Source: Bimastos eiseni (Eukaryota > Annelida > Clitellata > Crassiclitellata > Lumbricidae). From it: a stretch of 64,000 nt of DNA. The position numbers and the translations under genes are program-made. Positions 10,801 to 23,040 of the stretch are shown piece by piece (position 1 is the stretch's first letter; each line of letters opens with the position of its first letter). The notes below the pieces were generated by a model. That model was not told the origin of the DNA. It saw only the letters and a program-made list of their open reading frames with translations, and made no database searches. The DNA lies in assembly GCA_959347315.1 (NCBI GenBank), contig OY365810.1:25014604-25078603 (forward strand), given 5' to 3'.

Positions 10801-12214
10801 TAGAAATCAAACAATAGTAGGCCTACTTACACTCACAATAGGAATAGATTCAATCGGGTGATAAAACCACATCGAGTTAGTGCGTCAGCACGCGGTATCT
10901 CTCGATTTGTGCTATCGAGGGACGGAGTGAAAAGGTAGCATTCTTTAAAGGTGGCAAAAGACAACTTATAACATGGCAAGGGTTGTGTAGCACAGAAGAG
11001 AAAAGAGAGGAATCTGCACGACCACAGACGTCGTCAAAAGTCACCTGGTCATTTGCGTTGAGACGCCTTTTCACCGACCGTGATTTTAGGCAATACTATG
11101 ACTGACTAATCGAGGCCTTGTTTAAGACGCAAGTTTCCAAGCACGGAAACTAGTTTCTCGTTTCACTATGACATTGTAGGTGCAAGACTGAATAGCGGCC
11201 CCGGAACTGCCTTCAACTTAGATTATTTTCCGCTCAGTTAGCTTTGTGGGAGGGAGGGGTGATGAAGAAGAGCGCAATGACGTAAACGGAAAGAAATGTT
11301 ATAGAGTTTAATATCAAGTCGCACTATGAGAGAGCGCAGTGACGTAAGAGAATACGGCAATGACGTTGACATTGAAAAACTGCAACCTTATCATATGCGG
11401 CCACCCGAGACATAATATGCAGAGGTTGCTTCCGGACATGATTACACCACCCTCCAAAGGGATCAGCATCATCTATGATGGAGTGGCGAAAAGCATCAGG
11501 CAGGATATCTTCATGGATTACAGAATTCGTGATTCCAGAAATGATATACGACGGCCAGTAATTATCGTACAATTAGCGATTCTTCGAATGCCTGCTGAAG
11601 TAGTATACAATTTAAGAAAAAAGCAACGAAATGATAGCTCGCATATGTATCTGGAAGTGGGTGCGATTAGACCTGAAAATTCCTTTTTATCTAAGAATTG
11701 TGGATCACTGTAATCGGGTATAGTCTACGACAGGAAAACAGTGTCTGCAGCAAGCCTAAGTACTTCCAAGTTGGATGAAACGACATAGCTACTAAAAGCC
11801 ACCGTATGCGTATGGCCTATTATTATTATGAATCGATAGCTGTGTCTAGGATACCTATGTTATTAATTAAGTTTAGTTAAGTTTTCAGGTGATATTATGC
11901 AAAGAATTGCCATTTTATACAAACTTATAATTGTTCAAAAACGATAATTGGAGCTATTGTTCACTTTGAACATTCCCAGGTGGACCTAACCAGCGGGATC
12001 GCCCGATCCCTAATTGGGTCTCCTGGGTGATCCCGATAGCAATAATTATGAGATTGGTATAATTGTCATTCTTATTCTGTTTATTGGATTGCCAAATAAA
12101 CTTTGATTGTTGGCTGATTGAAGCCACCGTGTACCCTATTTAGATTATTGTTACTGTAATCCACTGAACATAAGTGAACATCTTCGCAAGCAAGAAAGTT
12201 GTTACGAGAAAAGC

Positions 12215-12253
<39 letters not shown>

Positions 12254-13010
12254 GAGGCAACAATAAAGGTCGAGCGTCGGTGAAGCGTGTGAAATCAACT
12301 GCCGGGGAGTGGCACGCTCGATCATCGGGATTGACATTTATTGTACAATTGCCTTAGAGCTGCTGTCGCAACTGATCCATATGAATAACAATCATATCGC
12401 GGTACATTTGAAGAGGGATTAGTAGAGCTACAGCACAGCGGATTGAGGCTCATCCACCCACACGTATGGGCTGTATTTTTGCTGAAATGTCGCGTTCTAG
12501 CACTTCCATCCGGGCAGTGCAGCGGAATATTCGAATTATATTTAGGACGCCAGATAAAATAATTAATATTTAGGGCCTACATGTGCATCTAGACAATATA
12601 AATTTGACACTGTTAATATTGCCTGTGATATGGCATCTGTAAAGCACAGTTTGTCACTTAAAGTGCTTCAATTGGCCTTTGTGGTCAACACGTACATGTA
12701 TACATATCCCTTGGAAGACAACGGTTTGGTTTGAATTGAGCGATAAATTGGTTGGATTTCACTTCAAAATATGCCTATGTTAGTATTGCCCTATATTGCC
12801 GCTACATAATAAGCTTTCTAGTTTTTCGTATGCTTGTATATGCTACGTTCCTCTGAATTTGCCTCCCTCGCAAACGCTATCTTGCATGCGATTTCGGAGC
12901 GATAATATCATAACGCCAGGTATCTCCATCTTCCAGACACTGATACCCCCTTCTGCCTCCTCGGCTTCTTAATGTACTTAATAATCATGCCTCCAAGTGG
13001 AACCCGTGCC
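10801..13010. other. Unassigned DNA with one TA microsatellite
   Basis: A pure TA run lies at 12214-12250. A 117-codon + frame at 11360-11713 has no recognisable domain. Sequence at 11970-12118 ends in AAATAAACTTTGATTG with GATTG iterations, which could be another LINE 3' tail, but no coding part supports it. Confidence 0.35.
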
Positions 13011-13016
13011 CCCTAA

Positions 13017-13302
13017 CGAACGTATTCACTTACAAAAGTAGCCACTTACGTATACGAACATACTAATGTACGAACGTATCCACTTACGAACATACTCATT
13101 TACGACCGTACCCACTAACGAATGTATCCACTTACAAACGTACCCATTTACGAATGTACCCACTTCCGAGCTATTACTTACGAACGTATCCATTTACGAA
13201 CTTACCCACTTACATGTATGAACGAACCCACTTACGAACGAAGCCTCAGTTCATCTTAACCTTTTCGTGTCATCTTAACCTGTTCGTATCATCTTAACCT
13301 CT
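13017..13302. repeat. Two adjoining short minisatellites
   Basis: About eleven diverged units of roughly 20 bp (core ACGAACGTACCCACTTACG) fill 13017-13245. They are followed by three units of CATCTTAACCTxTTCGT at 13254-13302. Confidence 0.8.
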
Positions 13303-13969
13303 CAGGGCTTAAGTGGATTATCTGGTGTAATGATATGGCACCGAAAAATGACCTTAACAATCTGTGGCGGACTTATTTTGAAACAGTATGAGCACACGTA
13401 AACACGCCTCGCAGGCCTAATACTGATAGCGATCCATGGTAGACGAAACCCCTCATTACGCCTTCGTATCGTTTCCATCAGTGAAACTGGACGCGATAGA
13501 TAAAAAACTGGAATTTATCAGCAATAAAAAGCGCGTTGTCGACTGCGACGACTTCTCTCAATGCAAACATCTTACGACAGTCGATAATAAGAGACATTCA
13601 GAGAAATCAGACCATAGTATAAGTGTGCCTCAAGCCGCAAGTAGGATGGGGCGACCGCGCCAAATCTCACCAGGTTGCATAAGAATTCGAAGCCGTCTCT
13701 AGATAAGGAACCGTCGATGTTAATCGTCATCACATGATCACACCATAGCATCGAAGGTCGTTTAGTTTACGAAGCTTCGTAATGTCTCGAATCGAATCTC
13801 CGGAAATATTAAAACTAGAACTACCACTATGTAAGCAAGTGAATAAGTAAGTAAGTGCATCACTTATTTTAGAAGGACGAAGTTTGTTCGTAGTATTGAG
13901 CGACATATTGGTATTAGCAGCTTTATTAGCCAACATGACTCATCAGCGAAATAGTGCATGTGTTCTTTA

Positions 13970-14309
13970 CAGGAGTGCAAAACACCAATATTTAAACAAA
14001 TCAAAAGTTGGGTTTTTTAGTTTTATTTGTTTTCTTGGGTTTTTTAGTTTTCCTTTGGACTTTGTCACAGTAGCTTGTTATAAAAGGCATCAAACACAGC
14101 GTGAAAAAGTGCTCCAACTAGTTTTTATAATTAGTTAAGCTTGATTTCGGACTGAATAACACACAATTAGTAATATACTAGTATCATTAGTAAATTGAAT
14201 AACAATATTTTTATTAAAAAACAGAAAATTCCCATTTTTCGTATCGTTTGGTTTTTTGTAAAAAGCACAAAAAACAATTAACCATAAAACCAACATGTTT
14301 GCAGCTCTG
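13970..14309. mobile_element. Non-autonomous hAT element, copy 1
   Basis: The element starts CAGGAGTGCAAA and ends TTTGCAGCTCTG, imperfect terminal inverted repeats of hAT type. It is flanked on both sides by the same 8 bp, GTTCTTTA (13962-13969 and 14310-14317), the hAT target-site duplication length. The interior is T-rich, with GTTTTTTAGTTTT blocks at both ends, and has no transposase. It is collinear over its whole length with the element at 48452-48786, so the two are members of one family. Mobilisation must have depended on a transposase encoded elsewhere. Confidence 0.9.
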
Positions 14310-14436
14310 GTTCTTTAACAGCCAAAATGACGGCGGCTGCAAATTCATTTTCGTAGAGCTGACTATTTCCTGTAGAGGTGGGGGACAGGTTTATCTAAAA
14401 GTAGAACACTTTTCGTTTGGACTACAACCTATATAT

Positions 14437-14898
14437 AGCGTCATACTATACATAGTGTCATACTATATATAGTGTCATACTATATATAGCGTCATACTAT
14501 ACATAGTGTCATACTATATATAGCGTCATACTATATATAGCGTCATACTATACATAGTGTCATACTATATATAGTGTCATACTATATATAGCGTCATACT
14601 ATACATAGTGTCATACTATATATAGCGTCATACTATATATAGCGTCATACTATACATAGTGTCATACTATATATAGTGTCATACTATATATAGCGTCATA
14701 CTATACATAGTGTCATACTATATATAGCGTCATACTATATATAGCGTCATACTATACATAGTGTCATACTATATATAGCGTCATACTATATATAGCGTCA
14801 TACTATACATAGTGTCATACTATATATAGTGTCATACTATATATAGCGTCATACTATACATAGTGTCATACTATATATAGTGTCATACTATATATATA
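14437..14898. repeat. 17-bp satellite array
   Basis: About 27 near-identical units of GTCATACTATATATAGC, with variant units TATACATAGT and TATATATAGT recurring in a regular order (a short higher-order pattern). The array ends in an expanded TA run and runs directly into the palindrome at 14899-14972. Confidence 0.95.
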
Positions 14899-14972
14899 TA
14901 TATATAGGCCACGTTAAATTTCGAACCTCTGTGGTGCCACAGAGGTTCGAAATTTAACGTGGCCTATATATA
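14899..14972. repeat. Long perfect palindrome, 36-bp arms, 2-base spacer
   Basis: Arms 14899-14934 and 14937-14972 are exact reverse complements with TG between them. They include GGCCACGTTAAATTTCGAAC and its complement. Beyond the arms the right side carries one inverted 17-bp array unit (GTATGACAC to 14981), so pairing resumes after a TA-length difference. Such a structure would extrude as a cruciform or fold as a hairpin RNA. Confidence 0.95.
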
Positions 14973-14982
14973 GTATGACACA

Positions 14983-15135
14983 GAGCTTCAGCGGTATATT
15001 CTGTGCCTTGTTACCAGGAGGTCGCAGGTTTGAATCAATCTCAAGCCAATACAGCGACCCTGTACAAGTTGCTAGTCCACAATTTACTGTAAGGAGGCAA
15101 CTGGAAACCACTTTGCTCATTCAATTCCTGGGTGG
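14983..15135 (+). mobile_element. tRNA-derived SINE, second copy of the 1385-1546 family
   Basis: The unit contains CAGCGGTATATTCTGTG, a B box GGTTTGAATC at 15028-15037, then TCTCAAGCCA and GTACAAGTTGCTAGTCC, matching the minus-strand unit at 1385-1546 over head and body. Its 5' end is replaced by the palindrome and satellite array. Confidence 0.6.
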
Positions 15136-15171
15136 CATAAGAGCCAATGGACTTACCTTCTGACAGAGAAC

Positions 15172-15313
15172 TCTCATCATCGTCATCATCATCAGCGTCA
15201 ACGTCCTCCTCCTCATCATCATCACCATCACCATCACCATCACCACCACCCCCACCACCACCATCACCACCACCCCCACCACCACCATCACCACCACCCC
15301 CACCACCACCATC

Positions 15314-15344
<31 letters not shown>

Positions 15345-15346
15345 CA
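15172..15346. repeat. CAT/CAC microsatellite with 24-bp higher-order units
   Basis: CAT and CAC triplets with a unit CATCACCACCACCCCCACCA repeated three times at about 15238-15310. Confidence 0.9.
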
Positions 15347-15901
15347 GATACTTTGTCTTATTATTTACTTCTTACTAGTCTTTTCGCTTCTGATATACTC
15401 TCTGTTATTGTTTCTCAGCGTATTGCTCAGTTGGCATAGTTGTATGCTCAACAGACACTATAGAATATCTCCACGTGCCAGTCCAAGGCCAGCTTTTTTT
15501 AGCATAGTATAATTGACACTCAGACTGGAATTTAGTGGGGCCTACACATGTATTGATTCCAACAAGCTGCTTCCGTCTCACCTTGATTGGTTAATAATCT
15601 GCGCATAGCCATCACATAGGATCCTCAAAAGTATTTATTGCGTATGAAATTTGCTTACTTTAGCACCCGACAATTATTGTCTCTAGAAAATACGTTAAAC
15701 CAACCACATGAAATTGCACGCGGTTTATAATTATATTCATGAGCTATAGTTGATTTGTAAACAAGCTTTGCTTTGGTCAGACTTGACGACATTGAATCAA
15801 TGCATGAGGGTGGTTCTATTCAATGTTTCTGCTTCTATCTCTTTCTTTTGCACCGGCCACCAATAGAGTGATCCTCTCTGCAACATTATCATAGTTGAAT
15901 G

Positions 15902-16057
15902 ATTGTAATCATAATTGAGAAAAAACCGGCTGGTATATGGATGCAAAGATTTTATAATTCATGGGTGGTAAATGCGTGGAATGAGTTAGATGAAGAGACC
16001 GTTGCAGTAGATTCAGTAAAGGCATTCAAGGAGAAACTGAAGAAATTTGGGTATTAG
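15902..16057 (+). mobile_element. LINE reverse transcriptase C-terminal remnant
   Basis: The frame ending at the TAG stop 16055-16057 reads RFYNSWVVNAWNELDEETV then SVKAFKEKLKKFGY. Its pattern (F-x-R-V-x-x-W-N-x-L-P/D-E, then S-x-x-x-F-K-x-x-L) is the usual end of CR1-like LINE proteins. It is a short fragment lying about 165 bases upstream of the ankyrin exon, in the proposed intron. Confidence 0.55.
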
Positions 16058-16222
16058 AAAAAAGTAACGAGTAACCAAAGGAAAAAGGAAATAATGATAG
16101 TGATCCTATTAATCGAAGTTGCTGTTTATTTGGTAGCGCCTACAGAAGCTCATTGTGTTACTCTGGTTGACTGCAATGTCGTTTGTTACTGGTGTTCAAC
16201 AAATGCCAGATGATACTATCAG

Positions 16223-17855
16223 CGTATCCTCTGTTGGCGGTTTTAGGGGTCGCTTTTGTAGTAGTACAACGTCGTCCATCTTTGATTTGTCGTCGGAATG
16301 CGAGAGGTTCGATCAGGCGCTGAAGGAGAACGACATCGACGCTCTACGAAAGCTGCTCTCTGTACACCTCAGCCGCTTCAACCTCGCCACCACCGTTGAG
16401 CTGTCCAGAGGCGGCATCTGCCGAGGAGGGGTCGGTCCTCCGTCTCTCCCGACCGCCTGGGACAACTGGAGTTTCGTCGACTCGGTCTCCAACCGCACTC
16501 GCAGTCTGTCGACCGTCTCCATTGGTCGACACAGCCTCTATAGCCTCCTTCCAAGCGACCACCAGCAGCATCAGCCTCAGCCTCCCTCGCGAAAACTGTC
16601 CCACTCCCATCCGCTGCAGAGCTCTTCCTCCGGTGCCGCTCCACCTGGAGATGGCCAAGCTCTCCAGGACGACAGTCGAAGAGACAGCAGCTGTGGCACG
16701 GACAATCCGGAGGGACCAGTTCCTCTGGCGTTCAGGAATGCCCTTCATCTGGCCATTCAGTATAACTCCATGGAAGCCCTGAACCTTCTGCTAGTGAGTG
16801 GCGTTGACCCCAATCGACCGGGAACGGCCAGCGCGACAGGGGAACCGGCTGCACAGGATCGGACTACAGGAAACAGAGAACCCCGCGGGAAGGGAGACAA
16901 TGCCCGGGTGAGCTTTCTGGACGATTCACCCGCGCATAAGAATTCGACGGATGACGTCTTTCTTCGACCGCTGACACCCGTTGAGGTGTCTTTCGACCGG
17001 AAGTTGGACCCCACGGGACGGTGCTGCGTCCTGGCTAGAGGCACCCTTCGACGGGTCAAGTCCCTTCGCACTGAGCAATGCTCGGTCGGTGCATTGGGCC
17101 TGAGGGATACCGTGCATCGGCCGCCTGAATGCCACTCACAAAAGGTGGGCGATGCGCCGATATCTGGAGTGGCAATGGGTTCTTACTACACCTCCGACCA
17201 CCTGTTCACTCTGCCGCCTCTGTTTCTTGCAGTCACCCTCCGTAACGAAGTGGCAGTGGGTCTCCTGCTGCGCTACGGTGCATCACCGACGGCCGTCGAT
17301 GGTCGAGGCTGCTCGCCGCTGCACCTCAGCTCCAGCGAGCTCTTCCAGAGTCCCACCTGCTCCACGGCCTTGCTCGAGTACGGTGCCAAGGTCCACTTGA
17401 TGAACCACGATGGCATCGCCCCTTCTCACCAATCCCCAGATCTCGCCGTTCGACAGACGCGGATACTCAGGGAGCACGTCCAGCTCATCGCCTCATCGGC
17501 CCATCAGGTGGCGCTGGGGGGTAAGGCCGGCGTCGACAGCCGCAAGTGTCCAGGATCGACCGAGCATTCGAAATTCGGCGCCAAATTCTTCAGGCGACCT
17601 CACGTCGGCGAGTCCCTTAGGAAGACGCGAACCAGCCACAGAGGCCGGGATGGGTTGTCGAAACGGGGCAAGGAGGCCTCGGATAAGGACAAGGACTCGC
17701 TGGTCGACAGGGAGAGAACGGAAAGTGTCAGTTCATCCAAAAGTAGAACGAGTAACAACTTCAAAGTTCTGAATTCCACCTCTCCTGTCATGAGTCACTC
17801 CGATGATATACCTACCGTGCAACTCATTCTGGGAGTGAACTCAGAAACGGAAAAG
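16223..17855 (+). CDS. Large exon of an ankyrin-repeat protein
   Basis: The frame is open and CpG-rich for more than 1.6 kb and stops 30 bases after a GT donor at 17856 (GAAAAG|GTAATA, phase 0), so the last codons to 17885 are intron read-through. A CAG at 16220-16222 gives an acceptor in the phase needed by the exon at 8598-8878. With that join the protein reaches 638 residues here. An N-terminal helical segment FDQALKENDIDALRKLL lies near residue 123, then a Ser/Gln-rich linker, one ankyrin unit NALHLAIQYNSMEALNLLL near 266, a long charged insertion, and two more units near 425-486 (PPLFLAVTLRNEVAVGLLLR, then GCSPLHL and LLEYGAKVHLMNHDG). The tail is Ser/Arg/Lys-rich. Ankyrin units mediate protein binding; no enzyme domain is visible. 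I do not recognise the orthologue. If translation started at the exon's own ATG (16155) the short N-terminus would differ. Confidence 0.8.
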
Positions 17856-20772
17856 GTAATACTCAGCTACCATTATATTTATTGAACGCGTCGGTAGCAC
17901 TGTAATGTAATAATGCTTTGGCAATACCTGTTGCCTCTTGTAACCTCGGTAATCGTCGTAATCGTAATTGAAACCTCCAAATTTATAATGCGCCACTCGA
18001 AAGCCAAGCGCAGAGCATAAGCTTATTCACGGTACGTTAAAGATCAAGCGCCACTACGTAACTATTGATATAATCTTCTAGATTACAATAAATCATGACC
18101 TGTAGCTTAAGAAGGGTGAGTTTTGCAATAGTAGCATCACGTGGACAAATGAGGTCTGAAGAGAAGAAGTACATAGCTTGGATTTCTCACAAAGGCTGCG
18201 ACAATAATTGACGAATTCAATGCGTAATTCTTAACAATGGTCAGGACATGCAGATTATGTACGAGAACACCCACATGTACCAAACCGAAACGTAGGTATT
18301 TGGAACAAAGATTGAGTCCTTGAATATGAGATTATGCGACTGAGGTAACGACGGTAATCTAATGTAATAACTTCTATTACGCCATTATCAGGCTGCTCAA
18401 TGCAACAGTCGATGGTCATTTCAGCGAGTTCCCATAATAAAACTCTCTATTCCGTCTGATGAAACGGAATAGGGACACCACCGAACTCAAAGCATGTTTT
18501 CGCAATATCTGATTGTCTATTGGAATTCGCAATGCATATAACATTCACATAATTAGATCTTATGTGGAATACCGGTACCTATTATCCATTAAACATGACT
18601 AAGGTATGTAACTGTGTATAATGCATGTATATATGCATAAAAACACTCAAAGAAGCATTGCAGTCATTTAATCAAAACGGTAAGCCGGTGAAGAATTAAT
18701 TGGAAGGCAGCAAACTTGGCTTATGTTGCGCTTTATGTTTCATTTTCTCTCTGTCCCTGGTATACTTGCAGTTTTATAATTTGAGTCTTTCTCAGATTTC
18801 TCAATCTCTGAAAATGATCTTGGCTGTATGTCTGTCAGTCCCCGTCTGCTTTATGTACATCTGTTTCTCTCAAATTCTCTTTAATTTCTTTGTCCAACTA
18901 TTTCACCTCGGACTGTTTCACCCGATAAGATGCAACACATAATTTTACCCTAGGTCAACTTGTGCCATCCTGAAAGCCCAATTGCATAATTAGACCGTTT
19001 CAACTTCAGCCCATAACCTGGCATACTCTATGCCGTTACCCTTCCGGCTACTATCTCCGATGCTCATGTAAAAGCAAAGCAGACACTAATGGGGAAACAC
19101 AAGTCTCTCTGTTAAGAGAGTCACGTATATGTATGTTCAGAAGCTGGACGGTAGTATACAACATAGTCTGTCAGTACATATGCACTCAAGAGTCTCAGAA
19201 TACAGGCGAATAGAAAGAAAACCTTAAGTTAAGCGGGTTAAATCTGCTAAAGCTTCGGACACATTGGAGGAAAGTCGTAGCTACAGTATAGCTCAAAGTG
19301 AAAGCCACACTAAGGGGCTTTCCTTGGAACGGTGACCAGCGGTTTGCACGGGTGGGCAAGCGTTTAATATACAGGATATGCGCTGGTGAAATTCACGGTC
19401 TAACGAACGTCGGCAACTCTCCTGAGAACTTCGAAAGTAACTGCGTTTTGACTATTTCAAATGTTTACTATCGAACCTAATACAGAGTGAATCCGCTGTC
19501 TCATGATGTATACATAGAGCCTCTGTTTCTTTCACACACCGATTCCAAAACTATGACCAGGCGCACGGCGATTACGAGATTTCAGCTGATTGCTACAGAG
19601 CGATCCACTGTCCCTTATCCGACCTTATTACTCGTACCCATCGCCATATATACTCTCTCTTATCCTTCCGTGGTTTTTCAATTTTTTCTCTCCAAGCTCG
19701 TTGGCCCAATTATGTTTCTCTAAAGTCCCCTTACTTCTGCCAGGCATCTGCCCAGTAATGGTTTACTTCTTTTTTTTTCTTTCATACGCTGTGACTTGAA
19801 TTGGACAGTTATGATAAAGTAAAGCCTTCTGTAGCAATACGTGCAGACCATAATATGTGAGATCTTCCGTACTTTCCCCAGATTTCGTCTCTAGTCGATT
19901 TGCTCTGTTAATCGTTTTGCCAATTTGTCTTAAGTGAGACATAGTTCAAGGTCGCACAGTTCCTGCTGTTCTAAGGCGTTCTTATTCCGTTCTGTTGTTC
20001 TGTATCGTTCTCATTTCGAGTTCATAAATGTCGCCATGCAAGCGGCGAGCGATAATTGAATCATTTTGCGGTCATGTTCGACCGACCGCCTTCTGCCATT
20101 GCCGCTCAACGACCGAGCTTTGTGCCTTTTTCGCCATTCTTTGTTAATATACGACCCACACACCACCTCCAGCGCCCCACGCGCTCTTCTGAAAGCCCTG
20201 CAGTGCATGCAGATCGAGGTAAGGTCGGCCGACGGGTACTCTAGGGATACACGTCGTTTTGTCATGTTGTGGATTTAGCACTAGATGCTACCTCGGATGC
20301 TGGTGCGAAATCGAGGACGCTTTCACAAGAACCAAACGGCACTGGGTGCCAGTGTAATGAAGTACAGAATCACAGAAACAGTCTATATCTTGGTTGGATC
20401 AGACCAAATGAAGGCTGACTTTTTAGCATCAGCATCTTCTGGAATCTGGACAATTTAATTTTGTTCATATAACCAGTCAGCGGTACCAATAAAGAAACTC
20501 GAGTGCCTCAGACAACATCGTCGATAGTGTTATGGTTGTTCATAAGTCAGCCACGACTTAGCTTCATTCTGTTTCACCTTGCAAGGTCGTGATGTTCCGA
20601 AAGAAGACGAATAACCGTGAAAATATTGACCCGCTTTAAATTTAGGTTGCGAATCATCATCTTGCAGAGTTTTTTGATAAAACATTAAAGTAATAAAAGA
20701 GAATAAGACGCTATAATATAGCTCTACTTAATATTACTATCATTATATTATAATATCGTCTTCAATGTTAAT
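17856..20772. other. Probable intron and unassigned DNA
   Basis: This follows the ankyrin exon donor. I found no phase-compatible next exon, no repeat array and no recognisable element. Short open frames at 18700-18942, 19298-19480 and 20056-20278 look random. Confidence 0.35.
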
Positions 20773-20777
20773 TAGGC

Positions 20778-21360
20778 CTAATGGTGATGTCGTCCGTAGT
20801 AGCCCTGCTCGTTGGACTCCTGAGCTGCGAAAGTTCCCTTGAAAGCAACTGCGTTGTAGCGTTGAATAGTCATCGAGATGCGCTGGTAGAGGAAAGTAGT
20901 CTCCCTCTGCTCCCCAGTGACGGCGCTCAGTCTGTGTCCCAGTTCTGAAAGGAAGCTTTGGCCTTCGGAATTGATGGGGCCAAAGGTTTCGAATGCCACC
21001 GGTGTGAAGACGTACGTGGAGGCTAGCTCGGCGTATTTATGAGTTTTGAGGTTCGCCGCCCTCTCGGCCGCTGCGCCCGCTCTATGTGACGTTTCGGGCA
21101 GATACGATATTGCCATTGTATCTGACACAAACACAGCCCCGCCCGCCATGGTATACGAGTGAGTCCATCTGGTCTTTTACTATCAGATAGGGTCAAGCCC
21201 ACCGGCTCTTTGACAGTGAGGATCCCTGCACGGATTAGACTCCTACAAATAAGGTCGTTCAGGGCCGCGTGTCTGGGCCAGCGTCCCAGGCCCAGGCCAC
21301 ATGAGAGACCGTGATATCCGTTTTTCTCGACCAGGGCACCGCATGGGCAGCAATGAGGTA
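20778..21360 (-). mobile_element. Decayed LINE: C-terminal region with Cys-His motif
   Basis: On the minus strand from 21360 the frame reads CPCGALVEKNGYHGLSC (a CxCG...HGLSC zinc-binding motif), then LNDLICRSLIRAGI and KRPDGLTRIPW. A single-base frameshift near 21145 leads into VSDTMAISYL, GAAAERAANLKTHKY, FTPVAFETFGPINSEG, FLSELGHRLS and LYQRISMTIQRYNAVAF, with a stop at 20778. This run of blocks is the conserved C-terminal end of a group of LINE proteins common in invertebrates, in which RPDG...PW...WD...DT is typical. It is probably the same superfamily as 28260-29465, which retains the RT part. One frameshift and no RT domain here. Confidence 0.7.
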
Positions 21361-21364
21361 AACA

Positions 21365-23036
21365 GACAGGTTACCCAAATCTGTAACAAGTCTATTATAA
21401 TATTATTATTAAGTACAGTTCAGTACAAATGCACAATAATTAACAAAGCGATTTCCCCAATGAAAAATATATGCTGCGGGCTACATAATTATGGCTATGA
21501 ATCCAGGGGCGTCCAGATATATAGGGAGGGTCCGGAGGCAAATGCCTCCAATTTCACGTAGGGGTGGATATTTGTTTAGTTTTAGCAGGGAATATTTGGC
21601 CTTTCACACCCTTGGGACCGAGGGGTTTGCCTCCATCAGTGTGAGTCTGAGATCAACGCATCACATCATTTTTCGTGAATGAAATTCGTCTCCATCCTAA
21701 AAGATTTCGATGACTAAAAGTCTAAGAGTTCATCCACGCTAACCCGGATATATTTTGACCAAAGCTGGATAAAGTAAGATCTTTTTCAAGACAGTTTTTT
21801 GACGTTTTAAGATTCTCATATTCCTTAGGTTTATTTGAGTGCTTATTGCGCACACCGGACACAAAATTAAGACGGGGATGTATGCCCTACACAAAGAACA
21901 TACCCTAATCAGTAATTATGTTGTATTATACTTACTAACGATTAATAAAGTGAGTGAAGAATGTCATGGGAACGTCACAAATTCCATTTAATTTAGGACT
22001 TTTGACTTTTAACAGTATACCATAAATTCAGACTTTTGAGGTTTTGAAACCTAATTGCATAACATAGACCTACTAGTGCATCCGCCTCACTGCAATGCAC
22101 AGTGGCTTGGCGTGATATGTTATACGAGCCTGTGTTATAGTACAGTCGACTGCATCGCAATGTGTGTGGGATTTGTCGCGTGCAGGTTTCCATTAACAAT
22201 CGTCCGATTCGCTAGATGTCGTGTGCAGTCTGTTATCCTGTGCCGTATTGAATCCTGTTCCAATGAGATATGGCCTAAGCCTATTCGGACTGCCTCTTGT
22301 GCACCTCCGTTGTGTTCGTGAATGGTTAAGCTATGAGCCATTTGACTGGCTGAGTGACTGGTTAATTGACTGGCTGGCTAAGTGAAAGACTAATTAGTTA
22401 GATGACTGACTGACAGATTGACACCCAACCAGCCACCTCAAGATCTTACTACCCAACAAACCACCAACACCATGACATCATAATTATGATCTAACCACTG
22501 AGGGCATGAGTGAATGAATGAATGAACGAACTGTTCTTGTATCTTTGTGTACTATATTGAATTGGATGCCAGGAGCCGCTGACACAAATGGACAAATCGA
22601 CGACGATATCCGCTGGTTTCTTCATGCAAAGACTGAATTCGTTGAGTCGATCGAAATGCAAGAACGAACCTCGAACGAACAAAGACGCCGCCAACGGTCA
22701 GTACAATCAGAGGATTAATTAGGACGAGTTCTACACATTGCGTAATTATATCAATCATCATCATCATTTTCAGGGATCTTTCGTATCTCCTATTGGTGGC
22801 GAATGAAGTCTCCTTCAAGACTGTCTACATTTAGAATATTTTTTTATTTGTTTTTAGAGTTGTTTTTAGCTTGATCTTAATTTTTTGCTCACAGCGAATG
22901 ATGATCAGATGACCCATCAGCGTCCCGCATACCCGTACATCGCTCAGTGATGACATCCACCTCCGTCACATACATACATACATGATCCATCTATTGCATA
23001 GTTGCAAGCACTTTAATGTCATCACGTGAGCTTATA
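21365..23036. other. Unassigned DNA
   Basis: Contains CAGGGGCGTCCAG at 21504, which looks like a lone hAT-type end, GACTGGCT-type short repeats at 22338-22420, and CATA units at 22972-22992. No gene was recognised. Confidence 0.35.
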
Positions 23037-23040
23037 TATT

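Noticed and set aside
11360..11713. 117-codon + strand frame
   Set aside because: No recognisable domain; overlaps another open frame on the opposite strand.
13436..13702. 88-codon + strand frame starting MVDETPHYAFVSF
   Set aside because: Composition looks protein-like, but there is no splice or family evidence and no neighbouring exon.
14437..14898. Regular array that might suggest a CRISPR
   Set aside because: Units are contiguous 17-mers without unique spacers.
16344..16748. Minus-strand open frames across the ankyrin exon
   Set aside because: They are shadows caused by the GC-rich coding strand; the + strand frame has clear ankyrin units.
21503..21560. CAGGGGCGTCCAG as a hAT left end
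   Set aside because: No inverted partner or 8-bp duplication found within several hundred bases; kept only as a note. The same applies to 32106, 32257 and 33845.
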